64,000 nucleotides of DNA from Hygrocybe punicea (GCA_963556145.1 OY744463.1:1-64000); one strand, 5' to 3'. Shown: positions 1 through 14,460, counted from the stretch's first letter. Notes: generated from the sequence alone by a model not told the origin. A program made the numbers and translations.

Positions 1-3000
1 GAACAAACCTGGTCGGAATTTGCTTCAAATTGTTGAAAAACAACCTCTAACTAACGGTGCGGATTACTTGATTTTACTACGAACAAACCTGGTCGGAATT
101 TGCTTCAAATTGTTGAAAAACAACCTCTAACTAACGGTGCGGATTACTTGATTTTACTACGAACAAACCTGGTCGGAATTTGCTTCAAATTGTTGAAAAA
201 CAACCTCTAACTAACGGTGCGGATTACTTGATTTTACTACGAACAAACCTGGTCGGAATTTGCTTCAAATTGTTGAAAAACAACCTCTAACTAACGGTGC
301 GGATTACTTGATTTTACTACGAACAAACCTGGTCGGAATTTGCTTCAAATTGTTGAAAAACAACCTCTAACTAACGGTGCGGATTACTTGATTTTACTAC
401 GAACAAACCTGGTCGGAATTTGCTTCAAATTGTTGAAAAACAACCTCTAACTAACGGTGCGGATTACTTGATTTTACTACGAACAAACCTGGTCGGAATT
501 TGCTTCAAATTGTTGAAAAACAACCTCTAACTAACGGTGCGGATTACTTGATTTTACTACGAACAAACCTGGTCGGAATTTGCTTCAAATTGTTGAAAAA
601 CAACCTCTAACTAACGGTGCGGATTACTTGATTTTACTACGAACAAACCTGGTCGGAATTTGCTTCAAATTGTTGAAAAACAACCTCTAACTAACGGTGC
701 GGATTACTTGATTTTACTACGAACAAACCTGGTCGGAATTTGCTTCAAATTGTTGAAAAACAACCTCTAACTAACGGTGCGGATTACTTGATTTTACTAC
801 GAACAAACCTGGTCGGAATTTGCTTCAAATTGTTGAAAACAACCTCTAACTAACGGTGCGGATTACTTGATTTTACTACGAACAAACCTGGTCGGAATTT
901 GCTTCAAATTGTTGAAAAACAACCTCTAACTAACGGTGCGGATTACTTGATTTTACTACGAACAAACCTGGTCGGAATTTGCTTCAAATTGTTGAAAAAC
1001 AACCTCTAACTAACGGTGCGGATTACTTGATTTTACTACGAACAAACCTGGTCGGAATTTGCTTCAAATTGTTGAAAAACAACCTCTAACTAACGGTGCG
1101 GATTACTTGATTTTACTACGAACAAACCTGGTCGGAATTTGCTTCAAATTGTTGAAAAACAACCTCTAACTAACGGTGCGGATTACTTGATTTTACTACG
1201 AACAAACCTGGTCGGAATTTGCTTCAAATTGTTGAAAAACAACCTCTAACTAACGGTGCGGATTACTTGATTTTACTACGAACAAACCTGGTCGGAATTT
1301 GCTTCAAATTGTTGAAAAACAACCTCTAACTAACGGTGCGGATTACTTGATTTTACTACGAACAAACCTGGTCGGAATTTGCTTCAAATTGTTGAAAAAC
1401 AACCTCTAACTAACGGTGCGGATTACTTGATTTTACTACGAACAAACCTGGTCGGAATTTGCTTCAAATTGTTGAAAAACAACCTCTAACTAACGGTGCG
1501 GATTACTTGATTTTACTACGAACAAACCTGGTCGGAATTTGCTTCAAATTGTTGAAAAACAACCTCTAACTAACGGTGCGGATTACTTGATTTTTACTAC
1601 GAACAAACCTGGTCGGAATTTGCTTCAAATTGTTGAAAAACAACCTCTAACTAACGGTGCGGATTACTTGATTTTACTACGAACAAACCTGGTCGGAATT
1701 TGCTTCAAATTGTTGAAAAACAACCTCTAACTAACGGTGCGGATTACTTGATTTTACTACGAACAAACCTGGTCGGAATTTGCTTCAAATTGTTGAAAAA
1801 CAACCTCTAACTAACGGTGCGGATTACTTGATTTTACTACGAACAAACCTGGTCGGAATTTGCTTCAAATTGTTGAAAAACAACCTCTAACTAACGGTGC
1901 GGATTACTTGATTTTACTACGAACAAACCTGGTCGGAATTTGCTTCAAATTGTTGAAAAACAACCTCTAACTAACGGTGCGGATTACTTGATTTTACTAC
2001 GAACAAACCTGGTCGGAATTTGCTTCAAATTGTTGAAAAACAACCTCTAACTAACGGTGCGGATTACTTGATTTTACTACGAACAAACCTGGTCGGAATT
2101 TGCTTCAAATTGTTGAAAAACAACCTCTAACTAACGGTGCGGATTACTTGATTTTACTACGAACAAACCTGGTCGGAATTTGCTTCAAATTGTTGAAAAA
2201 CAACCTCTAACTAACGGTGCGGATTACTTGATTTTACTACGAACAAACCTGGTCGGAATTTGCTTCAAATTGTTGAAAAACAACCTCTAACTAACGGTGC
2301 GGATTACTTGATTTTACTACGAACAAACCTGGTCGGAATTTGCTTCAAATTGTTGAAAAACAACCTCTAACTAACGGTGCGGATTACTTGATTTTACTAC
2401 GAACAAACCTGGTCGGAATTTGCTTCAAATTGTTGAAAAACAACCTCTAACTAACGGTGCGGATTACTTGATTTTACTACGAACAAACCTGGTCGGAATT
2501 TGCTTCAAATTGTTGAAAAACAACCTCTAACTAACGGTGCGGATTACTTGATTTTACTACGAACAAACCTGGTCGGAATTTGCTTCAAATTGTTGAAAAA
2601 CAACCTCTAACTAACGGTGCGGATTACTTGATTTTACTACGAACAAACCTGGTCGGAATTTGCTTCAAATTGTTGAAAAACAACCTCTAACTAACGGTGC
2701 GGATTACTTGATTTTACTACGAACAAACCTGGTCGGAATTTGCTTCAAATTGTTGAAAAACAACCTCTAACTAACGGTGCGGATTACTTGATTTTACTAC
2801 GAACAAACCTGGTCGGAATTTGCTTCAAATTGTTGAAAAACAACCTCTAACTAACGGTGCGGATTACTTGATTTTACTACGAACAAACCTGGTCGGAATT
2901 TGCTTCAAATTGTTGAAAAACAACCTCTAACTAACGGTGCGGATTACTTGATTTTACTACGAACAAACCTGGTCGGAATTTGCTTCAAATTGTTGAAAAA

Positions 3001-6000
3001 CAACCTCTAACTAACGGTGCGGATTACTTGATTTTACTACGAACAAACCTGGTCGGAATTTGCTTCAAATTGTTGAAAAACAACCTCTAACTAACGGTGC
3101 GGATTACTTGATTTTACTACGAACAAACCTGGTCGGAATTTGCTTCAAATTGTTGAAAAACAACCTCTAACTAACGGTGCGGATTACTTGATTTTACTAC
3201 GAACAAACCTGGTCGGAATTTGCTTCAAATTGTTGAAAAACAACCTCTAACTAACGGTGCGGATTACTTGATTTTACTACGAACAAACCTGGTCGGAATT
3301 TGCTTCAAATTGTTGAAAAACAACCTCTAACTAACGGTGCGGATTACTTGATTTTACTACGAACAAACCTGGTCGGAATTTGCTTCAAATTGTTGAAAAA
3401 CAACCTCTAACTAACGGTGCGGATTACTTGATTTTACTACGAACAAACCTGGTCGGAATTTGCTTCAAATTGTTGAAAAACAACCTCTAACTAACGGTGC
3501 GGATTACTTGATTTTACTACGAACAAACCTGGTCGGAATTTGCTTCAAATTGTTGAAAAACAACCTCTAACTAACGGTGCGGATTACTTGATTTTACTAC
3601 GAACAAACCTGGTCGGAATTTGCTTCAAATTGTTGAAAAACAACCTCTAACTAACGGTGCGGATTACTTGATTTTACTACGAACAAACCTGGTCGGAATT
3701 TGCTTCAAATTGTTGAAAAACAACCTCTAACTAACGGTGCGGATTACTTGATTTTACTACGAACAAACCTGGTCGGAATTTGCTTCAAATTGTTGAAAAA
3801 CAACCTCTAACTAACGGTGCGGATTACTTGATTTTACTACGAACAAACCTGGTCGGAATTTGCTTCAAATTGTTGAAAAACAACCTCTAACTAACGGTGC
3901 GGATTACTTGATTTTACTACGAACAAACCTGGTCGGAATTTGCTTCAAATTGTTGAAAAACAACCTCTAACTAACGGTGCGGATTACTTGATTTTACTAC
4001 GAACAAACCTGGTCGGAATTTGCTTCAAATTGTTGAAAAACAACCTCTAACTAACGGTGCGGATTACTTGATTTTACTACGAACAAACCTGGTCGGAATT
4101 TGCTTCAAATTGTTGAAAAACAACCTCTAACTAACGGTGCGGATTACTTGATTTTACTACGAACAAACCTGGTCGGAATTTGCTTCAAATTGTTGAAAAA
4201 CAACCTCTAACTAACGGTGCGGATTACTTGATTTTACTACGAACAAACCTGGTCGGAATTTGCTTCAAATTGTTGAAAAACAACCTCTAACTAACGGTGC
4301 GGATTACTTGATTTTACTACGAACAAACCTGGTCGGAATTTGCTTCAAATTGTTGAAAAACAACCTCTAACTAACGGTGCGGATTACTTGATTTTACTAC
4401 GAACAAACCTGGTCGGAATTTGCTTCAAATTGTTGAAAAACAACCTCTAACTAACGGTGCGGATTACTTGATTTTACTACGAACAAACCTGGTCGGAATT
4501 TGCTTCAAATTGTTGAAAAACAACCTCTAACTAACGGTGCGGATTACTTGATTTTACTACGAACAAACCTGGTCGGAATTTGCTTCAAATTGTTGAAAAA
4601 CAACCTCTAACTAACGGTGCGGATTACTTGATTTTACTACGAACAAACCTGGTCGGAATTTGCTTCAAATTGTTGAAAAACAACCTCTAACTAACGGTGC
4701 GGATTACTTGATTTTACTACGAACAAACCTGGTCGGAATTTGCTTCAAATTGTTGAAAAACAACCTCTAACTAACGGTGCGGATTACTTGATTTTACTAC
4801 GAACAAACCTGGTCGGAATTTGCTTCAAATTGTTGAAAAACAACCTCTAACTAACGGTGCGGATTACTTGATTTTACTACGAACAAACCTGGTCGGAATT
4901 TGCTTCAAATTGTTGAAAAACAACCTCTAACTAACGGTGCGGATTACTTGATTTTACTACGAACAAACCTGGTCGGAATTTGCTTCAAATTGTTGAAAAA
5001 CAACCTCTAACTAACGGTGCGGATTACTTGATTTTACTACGAACAAACCTGGTCGGAATTTGCTTCAAATTGTTGAAAAACAACCTCTAACTAACGGTGC
5101 GGATTACTTGATTTTACTACGAACAAACCTGGTCGGAATTTGCTTCAAATTGTTGAAAAACAACCTCTAACTAACGGTGCGGATTACTTGATTTTACTAC
5201 GAACAAACCTGGTCGGAATTTGCTTCAAATTGTTGAAAAACAACCTCTAACTAACGGTGCGGATTACTTGATTTTACTACGAACAAACCTGGTCGGAATT
5301 TGCTTCAAATTGTTGAAAAACAACCTCTAACTAACGGTGCGGATTACTTGATTTTACTACGAACAAACCTGGTCGGAATTTGCTTCAAATTGTTGAAAAA
5401 CAACCTCTAACTAACGGTGCGGATTACTTGATTTTACTACGAACAAACCTGGTCGGAATTTGCTTCAAATTGTTGAAAAACAACCTCTAACTAACGGTGC
5501 GGATTACTTGATTTTACTACGAACAAACCTGGTCGGAATTTGCTTCAAATTGTTGAAAAACAACCTCTAACTAACGGTGCGGATTACTTGATTTTACTAC
5601 GAACAAACCTGGTCGGAATTTGCTTCAAATTGTTGAAAAACAACCTCTAACTAACGGTGCGGATTACTTGATTTTACTACGAACAAACCTGGTCGGAATT
5701 TGCTTCAAATTGTTGAAAAACAACCTCTAACTAACGGTGCGGATTACTTGATTTTACTACGAACAAACCTGGTCGGAATTTGCTTCAAATTGTTGAAAAA
5801 CAACCTCTAACTAACGGTGCGGATTACTTGATTTTACTACGAACAAACCTGGTCGGAATTTGCTTCAAATTGTTGAAAAACAACCTCTAACTAACGGTGC
5901 GGATTACTTGATTTTACTACGAACAAACCTGGTCGGAATTTGCTTCAAATTGTTGAAAAACAACCTCTAACTAACGGTGCGGATTACTTGATTTTACTAC

Positions 6001-8960
6001 GAACAAACCTGGTCGGAATTTGCTTCAAATTGTTGAAAAACAACCTCTAACTAACGGTGCGGATTACTTGATTTTACTACGAACAAACCTGGTCGGAATT
6101 TGCTTCAAATTGTTGAAAAACAACCTCTAACTAACGGTGCGGATTACTTGATTTTACTACGAACAAACCTGGTCGGAATTTGCTTCAAATTGTTGAAAAA
6201 CAACCTCTAACTAACGGTGCGGATTACTTGATTTTACTACGAACAAACCTGGTCGGAATTTGCTTCAAATTGTTGAAAAACAACCTCTAACTAACGGTGC
6301 GGATTACTTGATTTTACTACGAACAAACCTGGTCGGAATTTGCTTCAAATTGTTGAAAAACAACCTCTAACTAACGGTGCGGATTACTTGATTTTACTAC
6401 GAACAAACCTGGTCGGAATTTGCTTCAAATTGTTGAAAAACAACCTCTAACTAACGGTGCGGATTACTTGATTTTACTACGAACAAACCTGGTCGGAATT
6501 TGCTTCAAATTGTTGAAAAACAACCTCTAACTAACGGTGCGGATTACTTGATTTTACTACGAACAAACCTGGTCGGAATTTGCTTCAAATTGTTGAAAAA
6601 CAACCTCTAACTAACGGTGCGGATTACTTGATTTTACTACGAACAAACCTGGTCGGAATTTGCTTCAAATTGTTGAAAAACAACCTCTAACTAACGGTGC
6701 GGATTACTTGATTTTACTACGAACAAACCTGGTCGGAATTTGCTTCAAATTGTTGAAAAACAACCTCTAACTAACGGTGCGGATTACTTGATTTTACTAC
6801 GAACAAACCTGGTCGGAATTTGCTTCAAATTGTTGAAAAACAACCTCTAACTAACGGTGCGGATTACTTGATTTTACTACGAACAAACCTGGTCGGAATT
6901 TGCTTCAAATTGTTGAAAAACAACCTCTAACTAACGGTGCGGATTACTTGATTTTACTACGAACAAACCTGGTCGGAATTTGCTTCAAATTGTTGAAAAA
7001 CAACCTCTAACTAACGGTGCGGATTACTTGATTTTACTACGAACAAACCTGGTCGGAATTTGCTTCAAATTGTTGAAAAACAACCTCTAACTAACGGTGC
7101 GGATTACTTGATTTTACTACGAACAAACCTGGTCGGAATTTGCTTCAAATTGTTGAAAAACAACCTCTAACTAACGGTGCGGATTACTTGATTTTACTAC
7201 GAACAAACCTGGTCGGAATTTGCTTCAAATTGTTGAAAAACAACCTCTAACTAACGGTGCGGATTACTTGATTTTACTACGAACAAACCTGGTCGGAATT
7301 TGCTTCAAATTGTTGAAAAACAACCTCTAACTAACGGTGCGGATTACTTGATTTTACTACGAACAAACCTGGTCGGAATTTGCTTCAAATTGTTGAAAAA
7401 CAACCTCTAACTAACGGTGCGGATTACTTGATTTTACTACGAACAAACCTGGTCGGAATTTGCTTCAAATTGTTGAAAAACAACCTCTAACTAACGGTGC
7501 GGATTACTTGATTTTACTACGAACAAACCTGGTCGGAATTTGCTTCAAATTGTTGAAAAACAACCTCTAACTAACGGTGCGGATTACTTGATTTTACTAC
7601 GAACAAACCTGGTCGGAATTTGCTTCAAATTGTTGAAAAACAACCTCTAACTAACGGTGCGGATTACTTGATTTTACTACGAACAAACCTGGTCGGAATT
7701 TGCTTCAAATTGTTGAAAAACAACCTCTAACTAACGGTGCGGATTACTTGATTTTACTACGAACAAACCTGGTCGGAATTTGCTTCAAATTGTTGAAAAA
7801 CAACCTCTAACTAACGGTGCGGATTACTTGATTTTACTACGAACAAACCTGGTCGGAATTTGCTTCAAATTGTTGAAAAACAACCTCTAACTAACGGTGC
7901 GGATTACTTGATTTTACTACGAACAAACCTGGTCGGAATTTGCTTCAAATTGTTGAAAAACAACCTCTAACTAACGGTGCGGATTACTTGATTTTACTAC
8001 GAACAAACCTGGTCGGAATTTGCTTCAAATTGTTGAAAAACAACCTCTAACTAACGGTGCGGATTACTTGATTTTACTACGAACAAACCTGGTCGGAATT
8101 TGCTTCAAATTGTTGAAAAACAACCTCTAACTAACGGTGCGGATTACTTGATTTTACTACGAACAAACCTGGTCGGAATTTGCTTCAAATTGTTGAAAAA
8201 CAACCTCTAACTAACGGTGCGGATTACTTGATTTTACTACGAACAAACCTGGTCGGAATTTGCTTCAAATTGTTGAAAAACAACCTCTAACTAACGGTGC
8301 GGATTACTTGATTTTACTACGAACAAACCTGGTCGGAATTTGCTTCAAATTGTTGAAAAACAACCTCTAACTAACGGTGCGGATTACTTGATTTTACTAC
8401 GAACAAACCTGGTCGGAATTTGCTTCAAATTGTTGAAAAACAACCTCTAACTAACGGTGCGGATTACTTGATTTTACTACGAACAAACCTGGTCGGAATT
8501 TGCTTCAAATTGTTGAAAAACAACCTCTAACTAACGGTGCGGATTACTTGATTTTACTACGAACAAACCTGGTCGGAATTTGCTTCAAATTGTTGAAAAA
8601 CAACCTCTAACTAACGGTGCGGATTACTTGATTTTACTACGAACAAACCTGGTCGGAATTTGCTTCAAATTGTTGAAAAACAACCTCTAACTAACGGTGC
8701 GGATTACTTGATTTTACTACGAACAAACCTGGTCGGAATTTGCTTCAAATTGTTGAAAAACAACCTCTAACTAACGGTGCGGATTACTTGATTTTACTAC
8801 GAACAAACCTGGTCGGAATTTGCTTCAAATTGTTGAAAAACAACCTCTAACTAACGGTGCGGATTACTTGATTTTACTACGAACAAACCTGGTCGGAATT
8901 TGCTTCAAATTGTTGAAAAACAACCTCTAACTAACGGTGCGGATTACTTGATTTTACTAC
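1..8960. repeat. 80-bp satellite array, 112 head-to-tail units
   Basis: The unit starts gaacaaacctggtcgg and ends gattttactac. It repeats every 80 bp from base 1 to 8960, so the array probably continues off the left edge. By eye all units are identical except two: the unit starting at 801 has lost one A from its A5 run (79 bp), and the unit at 1520-1600 has gained one T in its T4 run (81 bp). Eighty is not a multiple of three and every frame meets stops, so the array is non-coding. The right flank (from 8961) keeps a short degraded match to the unit start (acaaacctgg). Near-zero divergence implies very recent amplification or strong homogenisation; both indels sit in homopolymers and could be long-read errors. 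Confidence 0.98.
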
Positions 8961-9862
8961 AGTTCAAAATACAAACCTGGGCGAAATGCCCAAGCAATGT
9001 TCATCCTTCACTGAAACTTCATCTGTCACAGCCCACACTCTTCCTCAACCTCCAGTCCTTGTCATAATACATTACAGTTTAATACAAACATCAGGCCACC
9101 TCACCAGTTCAGACAAAAACACATATCCTCTTACAGTATTTCCCACCATTCAGTCAGGCCTTCCACCTTTTGCTGATGGGTCCAGTAAACTTAATTAGAG
9201 TCTCTCTTCACTCTAGTTGAGATTTAACCCTAGATTCAGCTGTTGGAGCTGTTTCTGAGACCTCATGGTCTCACCTTGATCCCCAGTGAACATCAACATG
9301 AACTGGAATGAACTACACTGTGTCTGGCTCATGACACCAGTGCAATTCTGATTAATGAGATATTTTTATCATACACTCAATCTCAATATATTAACCGTGA
9401 GCTGCCGTGAACTGGTATGATATACATGATGTGTATTCAGTGAGAATAGAATTTATTGTTTTCATGTTATCACATTTTCCGATATAAACGAATCCCATTG
9501 ATTTGCCTTGAATACTACAGCTACTCAATTGCCCTTGATTTCCTCAATTTCTCTCAGCTCCCCCTCCCCCCCTTGTCATTCTCAAAGTTGTACAAGCCCA
9601 GTGTGTTGAGTAATACAAATGAAAGTTGTCTAGACAGAGTGTAATCATTGTTGTCAGCAATTGAACTCACCAAACAGCCTTGCATAGTAGAGTCGAAGTC
9701 GAATTCAGATGCCTCAAGACTTTGCAGCTTTCTGCACAAGCAAAATGGTTATGAAGCAAATAGACGAAGTGGTGATGTGATGTACCGCTTGCTTTTCCAT
9801 CTCCTGGCATAGAAATTCATGTTGTCACTGGCATGTTGGCTCAGCATCTTTGCCTGTATTAG
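8961..9862. other. Unique AT-rich spacer, no supported gene
   Basis: This is single-copy sequence right of the satellite. I see short open frames only (the longest about 70 codons), with no recognisable motif and no splice pattern joining them. Nothing can be assigned. Confidence 0.6.
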
Positions 9863-10391
9863 TCAAAGGTGGTGTTGCCAAAGATGAACCTCAAATGCTG
9901 GCATCATCACGGCGGGTGACCAGAACTGGACAGGGTCTTGTGGGGATCGTGGTATTGACAGTATTCTTGGTGTTCTCCAAATAGGTGACTTGAACATTTG
10001 AGCTACAAGACCACATCAATCCAAGGGAAAAATAAAGTGAGGTACTTGCAGAGGATCAATGGCTTGTATCTGCAAATTAAGACTAATGTAGTAGAACAGT
10101 GTTGAAAAAACATACCAGCACTTTCTGTTTCTCCTGAGTTGCCATCATGTTGATGTGGTGCTTATGTTCCTTCGATTCAGGCAGATGTAGCACCTTTTTG
10201 AGTGGTATTTTGTTGGCATTGTTGTTAGTGTCCAAGTTGTTGTTGTTGTTGTTGTCAGAGATGGATGCACCTGTTTTTACAGAGCTAGCATTCATTGAAG
10301 CACTGCTGCATCTTGGTACTCGAATTGTATCTACATATTTGCACTTCATCTGCTTCCTCAAACCAGCCAATATCATTCTAACTTGATTCAT
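9863..10391 (-). CDS. Hypothetical small protein, three exons
   Basis: I do not recognise the product. Exon 1 (10116-10391) encodes a basic N-terminus followed by a poly-Asn/Asp stretch. A GTATGT donor and TTTGCAG acceptor lead in phase to exon 2 (about 10045-10069), and a GTACCT donor with a TTCAAG acceptor leads to exon 3, which ends at a TGA at 9863-9865. All three joins keep one frame, giving roughly 130 aa. The Asn run and lack of a domain make function unguessable. The support is the coherent splicing alone, so this could be chance. Confidence 0.3.
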
Positions 10392-10940
10392 ATCAATTCA
10401 TTCACACCGACTCAGTCTGGTTCATTGCAGTTTATGTCAATTTTGTGCATAGATTTATAACGTTTCAGATATCGGCGTTGTTGACTGATCGTGGATTTCC
10501 TACACTCAAATGGTGTGCGAGATTTCTTCATATTCCATGAATGCAACAGGGATCAATTTCAGGCGGAAGAGGTTGGGGGATTCGGGATAGGGAAGATGAA
10601 AGAGTTGCGAGTTTCCAGTCGGTATATTGGCAAAGGGCTTCGGATGGGGATTCAATCTTCATTGTTTCTTTTTCTGGTGCATTTACTGCCTTACTGGTTG
10701 GCAGCACATCAGGTTCCTTCCCACATGGGATTGGAGGTCATTGGGTTGATAACCAGTATCCTTCTGGTGCAGTTGTCCATAGACATCAAGGTTCATTCTA
10801 CAGCTTGATTGTAATAATTGTCAATAACAGAACACATACAACATACTACTCCTTACCAATTTGGGTAGCACAGATCGGCTTATCGTGTGATATCCCGCTA
10901 CACACCCTCTTTTTCTAGAAGTTTGATCCCTGACCATACA

Positions 10941-11956
10941 TATGAATCCACGAGGCAACCAAGACCCTGGTACATGGACCGATCAATGGAAACTCCGACA
11001 TGTTGCTGACAACGAGGCATGGTAATTACCGAAGACAGAAAACTTCTTTAAATCACCCACCTGTCGTCACCCGGGCCACCCTCTGCCCCCCATCCCTACC
11101 CATGGCCTGACCATCGCTGGTGGCAGTGTTCCCTTGCTTGGTTCCCCCTCAACCGACCTGACGACTGGGTCGACTATATCAGCTGGAACGATCCTCACAT
11201 CCCTCACCTTGTTTTCCTTCTGCAATTCGTGACACTGGTCCTTGACGAACTACATCATCTCCTGGGTGGTCTATGGATCACTGAACAAAGACATCGTCAA
11301 AATCAACTCCTCCAGCGTCTCCAATACATTTTGGACAAGGAACTTCCTCATCATCGATTCGTTGTTCACATCCCCACTCCTCATCTTGCACCCATACGCC
11401 AGAATCATTGTGACACACGCATTGTCCAACATCCCCGACACCGTCCCCACCATCGATATCGACGATGAATCTCGATGTGCCCTTTATTTTTGATGATATG
11501 GACAACGAGATATATTTTGGTGCAATGAACATTTGCAGTGAAGAACATCTGATTCCCCCCATTGATGACTTTGATGCATACATGGACAGTCTCATTGATC
11601 TTCCGACATCCCCTCCACGTTTAACCCACCGACTGGATGTCGAGATGGATGATGAATACCGAGCGTGGTTATTTTCTCCACCTCTTGTCTCGCTCCAAAC
11701 CCAGTCACGTCGCCGCTCTCCACTTCTTCCCCAATCCCAGAAAGAGAAACTCGACCATACACACTGTTCTGATGGCCATAACATGCAGAACAATTGCTTG
11801 AGACATGGGACCAAAGAACCTGATTATCATCGTCATGCCTTATTTCATGCAATGCATATGCGTATGGTGATGGGGAAGGAGAATGACATCCATGGATTGG
11901 ATTGGAGATTGATGTTGTTTGTGAAAGGATACACCCCTGTAATGTATGATTCATAG
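10941..11956 (+). pseudogene. Possible decayed gene fragment, unknown family
   Basis: Translated stretches on + look protein-like: a start at about 10941 encoding a Trp-rich N-terminus, a Trp/Asp/Leu-rich stretch at about 11115-11465, and an acidic stretch at 11465-11956. They lie in different frames with stops between, and I could not find introns that join them. I do not recognise the family. Either this is a degraded gene or the resemblance to coding sequence is chance. Confidence 0.2.
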
Positions 11957-12199
11957 AATGGACTTTCCCTTGTATGTAAACGACTTCAACATTATTTACA
12001 CCAATGAAAACACCTTATACCAATGAAAACACCCAGAAGAACAAACAGAATACCCAGAAACAGAAGAGAAGAAACAGAAAGGGAATGGACAGATGGAACA
12101 TGACCATGGAGAAACATGTAGCAGGTTCTCTCACCAGCTATACAAATAAGAGATGAATATCCATAAAATCTATGACCCCCAGACACATGCATGATCGCT

Positions 12200-13385
12200 A
12201 TAAGTTCGGTCCAACCAAATAGGGCAAGTTCGGTAGGTTCGATGAGGTTCGGTAAGTTCGATCAAGTTCAGTCCAACCAAATAAGGCAAGTTCGGTAGGT
12301 TCGATGAGGTTCGATGAGGTTCGGTAAGTTCGATCCAACCAAATAAGGCAAGTTCGGTAGGTTCGGTGAGGTTCGATGAGGTTCGGTAAGTTCGATCAAG
12401 TTCGGTCCAACCAAATAAGGCAGGTTCGGTAGGTTCGATGAGGTTCGGTAAGTTCGATCAAGTTCAGTCCAACCAAATAAGGCAAGTTCGGTAGGTTCGA
12501 TGAGGTTCGACAAGGTTCGGTAAGTTCGATCAAGTTCGGTCCAACCAAATAAGGCAAGTTCGGTAGGTTCGGTGAGGTTCGATGAGGTTCGGTAAGTTCG
12601 ATCAAGTTTGGTCCAACCAAATAAGGCAGGTTCGGTAGGTTCGATGAGGTTCGACAAGGTTCGGTAAGTTCGATCAAGTTCGGTCCAACCAAATAAGGCA
12701 GGTTCGGTAGGTTTGATGAGGTTCGATGAGGTTCGGTAATTTCGATCCAACCAAATAAGGCAAGTTCGGTAGGTTCGGTGAGGTTCGATGAGGTTCGGTA
12801 AGTTCGATCAAGTTAGGTCCAACCAAATAAGGCAGGTTCGGTAGGTTCGATGAGGTTCGACAAGGTTCGGTAAGTTCGATCAAGTTCGGTCCAACCAAAT
12901 AAGGCAGGTTCGGTAGGTTCGATGAGGTTCGATGAGGTTCGGTAAGTTCGATCCAACCAAATAAGGCAAGTTCGGTAGGTTCGGTAGGTTCGATGAGGTT
13001 CGGTAAGTTCGATCAAGTTCGGTCCAACCAAATAAGGCAGGTTCGGTAGGTTCGATGAGGTTCGACAAGGTTCGGTAAGTTCGATCAAGTTCGGTCCAAC
13101 CAAATAAGGCAGGTTCGGTAGGTTCGATGAGGTTCGATGAGGTTCGGTAAGTTCGATCCAACCAAATAAGGCAAGTTCGGTAGGTTCGGTGAGGTTCGAT
13201 GAGGTTCGGTAAGTTCGATCAAGTTCGGTCCAACCAAATAAGGCAAGTTCGATCAAGTTCGGTAGGTTCGATGAGGTTCGATAAGGTTCGATCAAGTTCG
13301 GTACCACTAATTAAGGCAGGTTCGGTCAAGGTTCGGTCAAGGTTCGATCAAGTTCGGTCAAAGTTCGATCAAGTTCGATTACTAG
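12200..13385. repeat. GTTCG-rich minisatellite, units of about 60-74 bp
   Basis: About 16 units each contain the block ccaaccaaataaggca followed by runs of 9-11-bp submotifs of the type ggttcgatga, ggttcggta and agttcgatca. Unit length varies with the number of submotifs, so this is a two-level repeat. The minus strand reads open over about 160 codons at a time as a Thr/Pro/Leu/Glu-rich repetitive peptide, which I take as a by-product of the stop-poor submotif. The 3' end (13310-13380) loses the block and keeps only the submotif. Confidence 0.9.
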
Positions 13386-13639
13386 CCGTGGAGCCAAGCC
13401 GCAGTTAGCCGAGCCACGCCATTACAACTGTCTACGTCTACTATACGCCATTCCAGTGGCATCGACTCATCTCTCACTAACTCAGTCTTTCTCCGCGAGG
13501 GACAAGGTTTGTGGTTGTGTTGGCTCAGCACAGAGGGCCAAAAATGTAAGTTTTCACTTGTTTTACCTCGTATATCGACTCATGTAATCATGTTCCAGCA
13601 ACTACGCCGACCCACGCTGCCACCAAACGATGTAGAAGG

Positions 13640-14460
13640 GAAACAGCCGGGAGGGTGGTCCATCCAACTCCCGGCCCAGGTGCATCGACGATCAACACGG
13701 TGACCAAGACAACAGCCACGAGTGCTTGACACGGCGACCATCACACATCATCACCACAGGCCACAATGACCAACTTACAAGGACCAACACGACGGGGACG
13801 AGCGGGAGAACGGTGAACAAGGCCGGAGGTGTGGTGCGCCCACACTCCGGCCCAGGTGTGTGTTTTCTTTTCATCAACGTTCATCCCCCTCCTCGATTAT
13901 CTCGTGAACGCCATCGCGCATCGAATGACGTCGGTCTTCGATTCCCGAGGTGGAGATTTCGTCAAGACGATGACGAGAACCGGCGCCAGGACCTTGCGAG
14001 GGCACGCCAGCACCAGCACCGGCACCGGCACCCCCGAGTACTTCGCGAAGGCCAAGCCCACGTCCATTGACGTGGCCGGCCATCCTCGCGAGGTAAGGCA
14101 AGACCACAGCACCACCGGCAACGGCACCAGCACCAGCACCCGCACCAGCACCAGTACCGGCTCCATCATCACCCGCGAGTACCTCGCGAGGGCCGGGCCC
14201 ACGTCAATTGAGGTGGCCGGCCACCCTCGCGAGGTATTACAGGCAAGACGACAGCACAGATGCCAGCACCGGCAACAGCACCAGCACCAGCACCAGCACC
14301 AGCACCAGCACCACCCTCACGAGGGCCAGGCCCACGTCAATGGGCGTCGACAGCCACTCTCGCGAGGTAAGGCAATGCCACAGCACGGGTGCCAGCACCG
14401 GCACCAGCACCAGCGCCAGCGGCGTCAGCGGCACCAGCACCGGGGCCTGAGTGCCTTGCA
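13640..14460. repeat. CACCAGCACC-rich block with interspersed CTCGCGAG palindromic units
   Basis: Three copies of a roughly 65-bp GC-rich unit containing cgagtacctcgcgagggcc and ending in cctcgcgaggta occur near 14032, 14171 and 14311, spaced about 140 bp. Each unit is bounded by the self-complementary octamer ctcgcgag. Between units lie runs of accagc or caccgg, the longest at about 14276-14312. Open frames exist on both strands but are compositional. No gene is supported. Confidence 0.75.

Noticed and set aside
1539..1730. 63-codon open frame in the satellite
   Set aside because: It exists only because of the extra T at about 1591-1595; all other units have stops.
1..8960. CRISPR-like appearance of regular repeats
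   Set aside because: The 80-bp units abut with no variable spacers and the DNA is fungal, so this is a satellite.
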